64,000 bases of DNA from positions 2,023,501-2,087,500 of the forward strand of contig NC_019689.1 in assembly GCF_000317025.1 (NCBI RefSeq), written 5' to 3'. The position numbers and the translations under genes are program-made. Positions 57,176 to 64,000 of this stretch are shown in pieces (positions within the stretch are counted from its first letter, which is position 1; each line of letters opens with the position of its first letter). Source of the DNA: Pleurocapsa sp. PCC 7327 (GTDB taxonomy: Bacteria > Cyanobacteriota > Cyanobacteriia > Cyanobacteriales > Microcystaceae). Under the pieces are notes generated by a model. It did no database searches and was not told where the DNA came from. It saw only the letters and a list, made by a program, of their open reading frames with translations.

Positions 57176-57212
57176 CTCTGGAAAACTCCAATCCTGGTTG
57201 AGTTTTCCAGAG
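57176..57212 (+). terminator. Perfect 13-bp hairpin after the heparinase-like gene
   Basis: Arms 57176-57188 and 57200-57212 are exact complements around an 11-base loop. It lies 4 bases past the stop codon. There is no T-run, so termination would be Rho- or context-dependent; it may also protect the 3' end. Confidence 0.6.
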
Positions 57213-57236
57213 CGATCGAGTTTTATATGCAAGCGA

Positions 57237-57329
57237 TCGCATTACTACAAGCCCAAATTAGTAGTTATGGTGCAATGGAGCTGGAACTATTTCACTTGCG
57301 GACGCGGCGCTCGTCTGATTGCGGGAGAA
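57237..57329 (+). pseudogene. Remnant of a type II NADH dehydrogenase C-terminus
   Basis: About 31 codons reading HYYKPKLVVMVQ, WSWNYFTCGRGARLIAGE. The membrane-anchor end of NDH-2 proteins (such as NdbB/C) is normally like FRNRLLVLIQWAWNYFTYQRGARLI. Nothing upstream in the frame matches the FAD/NAD domains, which are replaced by the heparinase hairpin region. A scrap of a lost gene, seen only in translation. Confidence 0.55.
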
Positions 57330-57363
57330 AGTACTTTAGTCCAGAATGAAGGAACTTTTTTAC

Positions 57364-57633
57364 TTAACAATACAGTTTATCCTCAAAAAAATCTTCACAG
57401 GCAACCGGAATGATTTCCTTGAGTCCAAGACTTTCGAGATAGGCAATCCATCCTTCAGGCGTATCTTCTATTGGTAGTATTCCTAAGACTCTGGCAACAT
57501 CTGCAATCCAAGGAACTGTTGAAATTCTGTACCCTTGCCAGTTTTCGCCGAGAGATATCCAATCGGGAACTTCGCTATGGTTAAAATCGAGTGACAACTC
57601 GTAACTAGCTCTAAAGCAGTGCATCCTACTCAT
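57364..57633 (-). CDS. Hypothetical protein
   Basis: Protein of 89 residues: MSRMHCFRASYELSLDFNHSEVPDW, then IADVARVLGILPIEDTPEGWIAYLE and an acidic end. No family recognised; not a membrane protein. Codon use appears normal for the region. It is convergent with the NDH-2 remnant. Confidence 0.6.
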   Translation of the reverse strand: MSRMHCFRASYELSLDFNHSEVPDWISLGENWQGYRISTVPWIADVARVLGILPIEDTPEGWIAYLESLGLKEIIPVACEDFFEDKLYC

Positions 57634-57924
57634 CGAGTATCTTTATTGACTTAATCGATTAACTACAGGAAAAGTCGATCGCTATTTACGAATATAAACA
57701 AATAATAATCATGACAAAGTTAAGAAAAGCCAATATTTTTTGGTTTGATTTCTTTTTTACTCATGAAAATTAACAAATTTGTCTACAATTTAGAAAATCT
57801 AGAGGAAATGCTCAAGGAAGATTTTGAGGTGTTATAATATTAAAAATTATAAATAACTTATAGCATGACTTGACAAAAACATCATGCTATGTGTCGACAA
57901 TGTAAGAATGAGGTTCTATCTATC
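57634..57924. other. AT-rich region upstream of the phycoerythrin lyase, with a palindrome
   Basis: 291 bases, very AT-rich. A 9-bp inverted repeat, ATAGCATGA (57860-57868) and TCATGCTAT (57882-57890), encloses a 13-base loop and ends 34 bases before the lyase ATG, where an operator or leader hairpin might sit. A 24-codon frame MKINKFVYNLENLEEM (57763-57837) is present but too short to call. Confidence 0.5.
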
Positions 57925-58464
57925 ATGACATCCGTGCCGCTCGATCGATTATCCTTAGAATTATCAGTCGTTGAGTTTTTTGGGCAATCTGCTGGGAGAT
58001 GGAAATCCCAACGACGGTACTACACTCTTAAGCAGGATGTCGAACCTCAAGAAGTCGTCAGTCTTCTAACCATTCGGTTTTTAGATCGAGGAGCGCCCGA
58101 ACTGATCGAATTGGCGCAATTGCACGAACTAAAAGATGAAACCTCTCTGATTTGCGGAACCGAGGTAACTTGGGAAAGCAATTACACCAGAACCGTTCGC
58201 AAGCCATCGGTTGGGTCTACTATCTTCGGCGTAAAAGGAAATATTTTGTATCGCGATCGCGGTTTTGCCACTACCGAACCCGTCATCGCTACCTATTCTT
58301 TTGTCAATCCCAAAACGCTGTGCTTGAGAACTGAATATAGCGGATCTGTCTTCGAGGAAGAGATAAAGCTGATTGGCAATAATTACAGAACTCGACAGAC
58401 AATTATTTCGCGCTCCGGACAAGAACTCACCATCGGTCAATATCTGGAGAAACGAATCGCTTAA
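57925..58464 (+). CDS. cpeS: CpcS/CpeS-family phycobiliprotein lyase
   Basis: 179 residues from the ATG at 57925; the frame opens 12 codons earlier without a ribosome site. The lyase core is visible: VVEFFGQSAGRWKSQRRYYT, IRFLDRGAPELIELAQ, and a lipocalin-like C-terminus (RTRQTIISRSGQELTIGQYLEKR). CpcS/CpeS enzymes attach bilins to Cys-82-type sites. Placement 181 bases before cpeB favours a phycoerythrobilin enzyme (CpeS), but sequence alone cannot exclude CpcS. Confidence 0.87.
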   Translation: MTSVPLDRLSLELSVVEFFGQSAGRWKSQRRYYTLKQDVEPQEVVSLLTIRFLDRGAPELIELAQLHELKDETSLICGTEVTWESNYTRTVRKPSVGSTIFGVKGNILYRDRGFATTEPVIATYSFVNPKTLCLRTEYSGSVFEEEIKLIGNNYRTRQTIISRSGQELTIGQYLEKRIA

Positions 58465-58520
58465 ACGTTTGAAAGTCTGAAAGCCAGTCTGAGCCTTCAA
58501 GATCCTAAAGATTACAGATT

Positions 58521-59200
<680 letters not shown>

Positions 59201-59253
59201 GTCAACGCTAATAGCGATCGACCAATTGAATTGAAACAAACTGTCAAAAATAA

Positions 59254-59769
<516 letters not shown>

Positions 59770-59812
59770 TGACGCGGCTCGCTCTAAATAGTCAGGTTTA
59801 ATTCAGTACTTG

Positions 59813-59875
59813 AGGACTCTCAGTCGGTTGCTCTGCCTTAATCGGGTTGTGCGATCGACCAAGAGTCCTTTAATT
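59813..59875 (+). terminator. Possible terminator after cpeA
   Basis: AGGACTCT (59813-59820) and AGAGTCCT (59862-59869) are perfect complements with a 41-base loop that can form inner pairs, followed by TTAATTGTGTT. A weak U-rich end; might instead be a partial terminator that leaves reduced read-through into cpeZ. Confidence 0.5.
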
Positions 59876-59909
59876 GTGTTGTAACTTGTAAGTTATGAGT
59901 CATCACTCG

Positions 59910-59935
59910 TGACTAATGACTAATAACAAATAACC
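59910..59935. repeat. Dispersed 26-base repeat, copy 2
   Basis: TGACTAATGACTAATAAC-type sequence just upstream of the HEAT-repeat gene, with 24 of 26 positions matching the copy at 7958-7983 in the FaRLiP cluster. Confidence 0.6.
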
Positions 59936-59936
59936 A

Positions 59937-60545
59937 ATGACAGATTCTCTATTCGAACAACTAAAACACCCCAACCCCCACATGCGAGAACGGGCAATGC
60001 GAGAACTTGCCGAAAACCGTGATGAAAATACAATTTCTCGCTTGATGGGCATTCTCGGCGATGAAGACGTGCCCTATCGACGAGCTGCGGTAGTGGCATT
60101 GGGCGCGATCGGCATGGATGCCGTACCTTCCCTAGTCGAGTCCTTGCTCAATAGCGACAATGCAACTATTCGGGGTAGTTGTGCCAAAGCTTTGGCACAA
60201 ATCGCCGTCAACCATCCAGAAGTTCCTTTCCCCAGCGAAGGCTTGCAGGGATTAAAAAAAGCTATTAATGACCCCAATCCAGTGGTTCATATCGCCTCCG
60301 TGATGGCTCTGGGCGAGATTGGTTCCCCGGCTTTCGATATTTTGGTTGAAGCCCTCAAAACTACAGATAACCCTGCGGTAGCGGTGACAATCGTCAACGC
60401 ACTCGGTTCCATGGGAGACGAACGGGCAACAGAAGTCCTGGCGACCCTGAGCAAGGATGAATCTGCCGATTCCTACGTTCGCGAGTCAGCAACAAGCGCT
60501 TTATCCCGTTTGGAGATGGTAGGTAAATATCGGGGCGCGAATTAA
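59937..60545 (+). CDS. cpeZ: CpeZ-like HEAT-repeat phycoerythrin maturation protein
   Basis: Protein of 202 residues made of about five HEAT/PBS-lyase-type repeats (RERAMRELAENRDENTISRL, PYRRAAVVALGAIGMDAVP, VVHIASVMALGEIGSPAFD). Size and position after cpeBA fit CpeZ, a chaperone-like partner of the CpeY lyase; a phycobilisome-degradation NblB-type protein is the alternative. The ATG overlaps no other gene and is preceded by an AT-rich repeat without an evident strong ribosome site. Confidence 0.78.
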   Translation: MTDSLFEQLKHPNPHMRERAMRELAENRDENTISRLMGILGDEDVPYRRAAVVALGAIGMDAVPSLVESLLNSDNATIRGSCAKALAQIAVNHPEVPFPSEGLQGLKKAINDPNPVVHIASVMALGEIGSPAFDILVEALKTTDNPAVAVTIVNALGSMGDERATEVLATLSKDESADSYVRESATSALSRLEMVGKYRGAN

Positions 60546-60704
60546 CACTTCCACGACAGCACTCACTAAGTATTCGCTTCGTCCGTTAAAGTCGCAACCA
60601 AGCGGTTACTCATCAGTTAATAATAACTGCTTCTATTTGCCTGGTGTAACCCTCTGGTGTATCTTGATGAACATCATCATGCGATCGGGCATCAAAAAAG
60701 GCTT

Positions 60705-61838
60705 ATGGAACGTCGAGAGTTATTAAAAACGGTAGCTTATGGAGCACTTGGGGCTACGACAGCAGGAGTAGTTGCCGGATGCAATCGAGCGGCACAAACC
60801 AATGCGCCTACAACCACTGCGGATGCTTCCTTGCCTACTATCGAGTGGCAGATGGCAACAAGCTGGCCCGTATCCCTCGATACCATTTATGGTGGAGCCA
60901 AAACAATTGCCGATCGCGTTGCAGCAATGACAGGCGGTAAATTTAAGATTGTGCCCCGTGCGGCTGGCGAATTAGCTCCTCCACTCGAAGTATTGAACGT
61001 AGTATCTCAGGGCGCAGTGCAATGCGGTCATACTGCCGCTTATTACTACGTCGGGAGAAGCCCATTTACCGCCTTTGGGACATCTGTGCCATTTGGGTTG
61101 ACCGCCCAGCAGCAAAACGCCTGGCTGTACGAAGGGGGCGGACTGAAACTGTTGCAGGAACTGTACGCTAAAAAGTTCGGTCTCATCCAGTTTCCGGCAG
61201 GCAACAGCGGCACGCAGATGGGGGGATGGTTTCGCAAGGAGATCTCAACGCCAAGCGACTTGCAAGGACTCAAAATGCGCATCCCCGGACTCGGTGGACA
61301 GGTAATGGGCAGACTCGGCGTGACGGTGCAGAATTTACCTGGCGGCGAAATCTTCCAAGCGCTACAAACAGGAGCGATTGACGCGGCTGAGTGGGTAGGT
61401 CCCTACGACGACGAAAAGTTAGGATTGAACCGAGTTGCTAAGTTTTATTACTATCCGGGTTGGTGGGAACCCGGTTCCACCTTCGAGGTGCAAGTCAACC
61501 TCAATGAATGGAAAAAGCTGCCAGTAGTCTATCAAGAAATCTTCAAGTCAGCAGCTTATGAAGCCAACATGACCATGTTGGCTCGCTACGATGCCCTTAA
61601 CAATGAAGCACTCCAACGGTTGCTAAAAAATGGCGTTCAACTGCGCCCGTATAGCAACGAGATCATGGCAGCAGCAGAAAAAGCGGCGTTTGATTTGTAT
61701 GACGAATTCGCTGCCAAAGATGCCGATTTCAAGACGGTTTATGATGAGTGGAAGGCATTCCGCGATCGCATCTACGCTTGGAATAATCGCAATCAATCGA
61801 GTTACGAGCGCTTTGTTTACTCTAAGCTCAAGTCGTAA
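60705..61838 (+). CDS. TRAP-transporter substrate-binding protein (DctP family)
   Basis: 378 residues from the ATG at 60705. The signal [26 protein letters not shown] combines a twin Arg near the start and a lipobox Cys, so it is likely an exported lipoprotein. The mature part is DctP/TakP-like: [35 protein letters not shown], then [16 protein letters not shown]. This group often binds alpha-keto acids or carboxylates. The frame continues upstream to 60657 (GTG) without support. Membrane partners dctQM are not in the window. Confidence 0.88.
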   Translation: MERRELLKTVAYGALGATTAGVVAGCNRAAQTNAPTTTADASLPTIEWQMATSWPVSLDTIYGGAKTIADRVAAMTGGKFKIVPRAAGELAPPLEVLNVVSQGAVQCGHTAAYYYVGRSPFTAFGTSVPFGLTAQQQNAWLYEGGGLKLLQELYAKKFGLIQFPAGNSGTQMGGWFRKEISTPSDLQGLKMRIPGLGGQVMGRLGVTVQNLPGGEIFQALQTGAIDAAEWVGPYDDEKLGLNRVAKFYYYPGWWEPGSTFEVQVNLNEWKKLPVVYQEIFKSAAYEANMTMLARYDALNNEALQRLLKNGVQLRPYSNEIMAAAEKAAFDLYDEFAAKDADFKTVYDEWKAFRDRIYAWNNRNQSSYERFVYSKLKS

Positions 61839-61976
61839 TGCGAACGGGCGGTGGGTAGGGCGTTACAAACGCGAGCGCTTAACTGTTTATATGTGAGTGA
61901 GGAGTTCGCAATTAAAAAGATGTGGGCGAGAGAATCAGGCTGAGAGTTGGTGAGTTGTTCTCTGTTGCTCTAGTTT

Positions 61977-63944
61977 TCAGATTCCGTCGCACTCATGTTG
62001 TTTATCCTTGCTTTTTGGAACACTTCTCTTGGTTTTTGACTGAAAAGATTTGGGAGGATAAGCGAGAAGAAGTTTTTGAAGACGGGCGATTCCTTCAGAA
62101 GTCCAATAGTATCGCTTTCTGGCATCGGTATAATAATGGCTTCCTTCGATAAATTGAGAGGAGTATTTTGCTTTGGTCTGAATAATCCACTCAGGAGTAA
62201 CCTTCATGCGTCGGCTAACTTCTTTAGTCGGCAGCGCAGTTGGCGGGATGAGGTTGGCTTTCTGCTCTGAATGCAAGCGGTGTAGTTGGCGAATGCCTGC
62301 CTTAGTCCAGCGAATTGCGCCTTCATCATCTTTAAAATAATGAGTTCCTTGACAGAATCGGTTTGAGAACCGATAGCGTTGACGATGACACCAGGTTGCG
62401 GAACAACCAAGTTGAGAGGCGATTTCGTGAGTTGTCCAAGTTTTCGGTTCGAGCTGAGTTTTCAGTCTTTTGACCAGATCCTCAAGAGCATCAGTTAGCT
62501 TTAACTGGAACTCCTGAAACTGCCCAATCCCTCTCCGATAAGCAAGGGTAGAGATTTGCTGTAAATCTCCCTTAGTTTTCTCAACCCAACTTAGTAAGTT
62601 ATCGGCTTTTTTCTCGATCGCAGTTTTGCTCTCAGTAGGCGGAGAATTTACTAAGATCTGAGTCTGAGGCGAGCTAGCTTTGTAAGGACGAGGATCCCAT
62701 CTTAGCGCCTTGTTTGATGAGGGAGTTGGCGAGCAAAGTTCGGGAGCCAATATTTCTTCGGTCTTCTCCTCAGACTTTTGCTCTCTGTCAAAGGTAGAAA
62801 TTAACCTTTCCTTACCAGTTTGATGAGAGGTATTCCGAGATAACCAATCTTTTCCTTTCTGCCAAAGAAGCAAGGGATTAATCAGGGAGGGCGAATTGAG
62901 ATTTGATTCCTCAGATAAGCCTTCTCTTCGATGCAAAACTATCGGTTCGTCGTTCGATAAAACTCGTGCGAGAGAAGGAATTTTTCTAAACTCTTTTACC
63001 TGACAAATTGTTTTTAATTTCTTGGCTAAAGTAGGAAGCGGAGCAGAAAGATGGGACAGGGATTTAAAGATTTCTGCTTGCTGAGGATTTTGAAAATCCG
63101 AACGAGAAAATAGCAGCCCTTCTCGCTCGTCCAGACAATAATTTTCCCATAGTGTTTTATCTTCTGCCAAAGCCAAAATAGAAAGATAGATAACTAGCTG
63201 AGAGAAAAAATCAATTTCTAGACATCTTTTTTCTAGCGATTTTCTCAGAGGATGCTGATAATCAGAAAGCCCTTTAATATTGTCATCAGAAGTATCTCCT
63301 GAAAAGTAAAGACTATCATAATCGATTAATTTAAGAGTCAAGCCATCAAAGCGATTAACTATCAGAATATTTCCGTGCTGTAAATCCCCATGAGCAATAC
63401 CACTCTCTAAAAAGTCTTGAGATAGCTTTAACCAGCGATCGGCTAAAGATTTTAAAAGATGCTTTTTACCCAGATTTGCTTTAATAAATTTTTTGAGATT
63501 CTCGCCTTCTACCCATTCCATTTTAAGAATGGGATAGACATTGCCAAGAACTCTAATTCCCTCTTCTAAAAGAGAAAAATAGACAAAATAAGAGTGACAA
63601 GCGTTATTTTTTAGACGGCTCAGCGCTTTTTTGTAATGATTTATCGCATCAAAATTACTGCGATAGAAGCATCTAATCGCCCAGACTTTTCTAGGAGAAA
63701 AAGTTTCATATTTAAAGGCTATGGCAAAACTCCCAGAAGCCGACCAAATCTCTCTAGTGCCATCGGGTTTAATTCTTTCTATCGCTTTTCCCGTTATTAA
63801 ACTCGAATCCAGGTCTTGCTCGATTAGCGTTCTCGGATCTTTTTTGCGAAAGGCAAACTGAGGATTGCGAATCGAACTAAAGTAATCCGAACGACTTGGA
63901 TATTTCATCCCTTTTAACCCCTCACGCGATCGCATTAACATCAA
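61977..63944 (-). CDS. Kinase-like protein with tandem C-terminal DNA-binding-like modules
   Basis: 655 residues from 63944; the ATG at 63908 has GAGGGG upstream and may be the true start. A kinase-like fold occupies about 60-300: VWAIRCF (Arg where the VAIK Lys should be), AHGDLQHGNILI (185-196, catalytic-loop Asp and Asn) and IDYDS instead of DFG. After a low-complexity linker come two similar C-terminal units of about 70 residues, each a helix-turn-helix-like start (TTHEIASQLGCSATW; TKEVSRRMKVTPEW) and then GTHYF/GSHYY...WT-x-GI-x-x-L. Resembles kinases of the TerY-P type; partners would lie beyond the right edge. Activity uncertain. Confidence 0.75.
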   Translation of the reverse strand: MMLMRSREGLKGMKYPSRSDYFSSIRNPQFAFRKKDPRTLIEQDLDSSLITGKAIERIKPDGTREIWSASGSFAIAFKYETFSPRKVWAIRCFYRSNFDAINHYKKALSRLKNNACHSYFVYFSLLEEGIRVLGNVYPILKMEWVEGENLKKFIKANLGKKHLLKSLADRWLKLSQDFLESGIAHGDLQHGNILIVNRFDGLTLKLIDYDSLYFSGDTSDDNIKGLSDYQHPLRKSLEKRCLEIDFFSQLVIYLSILALAEDKTLWENYCLDEREGLLFSRSDFQNPQQAEIFKSLSHLSAPLPTLAKKLKTICQVKEFRKIPSLARVLSNDEPIVLHRREGLSEESNLNSPSLINPLLLWQKGKDWLSRNTSHQTGKERLISTFDREQKSEEKTEEILAPELCSPTPSSNKALRWDPRPYKASSPQTQILVNSPPTESKTAIEKKADNLLSWVEKTKGDLQQISTLAYRRGIGQFQEFQLKLTDALEDLVKRLKTQLEPKTWTTHEIASQLGCSATWCHRQRYRFSNRFCQGTHYFKDDEGAIRWTKAGIRQLHRLHSEQKANLIPPTALPTKEVSRRMKVTPEWIIQTKAKYSSQFIEGSHYYTDARKRYYWTSEGIARLQKLLLAYPPKSFQSKTKRSVPKSKDKQHECDGI

Positions 63945-64000
63945 GATCGTTATTCAATCTTAATTAATCAGATTCCGCAGATGGCTCCAGGGTTGCAATG

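Overview
The window is cyanobacterial. It carries photosystem I and II, allophycocyanin and phycoerythrin genes, tocopherol synthesis, NdhO, PGR5, CURT/CAAD and an NTRC fusion, and it is rich in the HIP1 octamer GCGATCGC. Having both a far-red photoacclimation (FaRLiP) cluster and phycoerythrin points to a filamentous or pleurocapsalean-type cyanobacterium; genus cannot be read from the sequence alone.

Region 1 (1-11,860, + strand) is most of a FaRLiP cluster, entered at its left edge: far-red D1, the ChlF synthase (a D1 paralogue that has lost oxygen-evolving-complex ligands), CP43, D2, a PsaJ-like small subunit, CP47, PsbH, an unassigned 47-residue membrane protein, three ApcD-type alpha subunits, one ApcB and a two-repeat, cysteine-free ApcE2 core-membrane linker. 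Together these would rebuild photosystem II and a bicylindrical allophycocyanin core for 700-800 nm light. The PSI genes psaA2/B2/L2/I2/F2 and the rfpABC regulators are not in the window and probably lie to the left.

Region 2 (11.9-35 kb) is mostly housekeeping: leuD, a SWIM protein, a VanY-like peptidase, malic enzyme, SUI1, CurT, NTRC, a Uma2 nuclease, a CpcT lyase, a phytase-like lipoprotein, a TPR protein, a Psb35-like protein, PGR5, an amidase, FolE, an SDR, DUF790, a CheY-like regulator, a transglutaminase, HtpG, L28 and an S9 peptidase.

Region 3 (35-44 kb) shows concentrated decay. It holds a YoeB toxin cut short by TGA, a porin reduced to its C-terminus, an IS200/IS605-type TnpB element with a one-base frameshift, an ABC exporter cut off inside its ATPase by that element, and a glycosyltransferase with an in-frame amber at codon 6. 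A possible start-less gene remnant and a receiver-only response regulator follow.

Region 4 (44.6-57.6 kb) has a two-component pair, a TPR protein, rsmE, mdh coupled to ndhO, a zinc-ribbon protein, an M1 aminopeptidase, homogentisate phytyltransferase coupled to a heparinase-like protein, and a C-terminal scrap of a type II NADH dehydrogenase. Region 5 (57.9-60.5 kb) is a compact phycoerythrin locus: CpcS/CpeS lyase, cpeB, cpeA and a CpeZ-like HEAT protein. The window closes with a TRAP-type binding protein and, on the minus strand, an unusual kinase-like protein with two tandem DNA-binding-like modules at its C-terminus.
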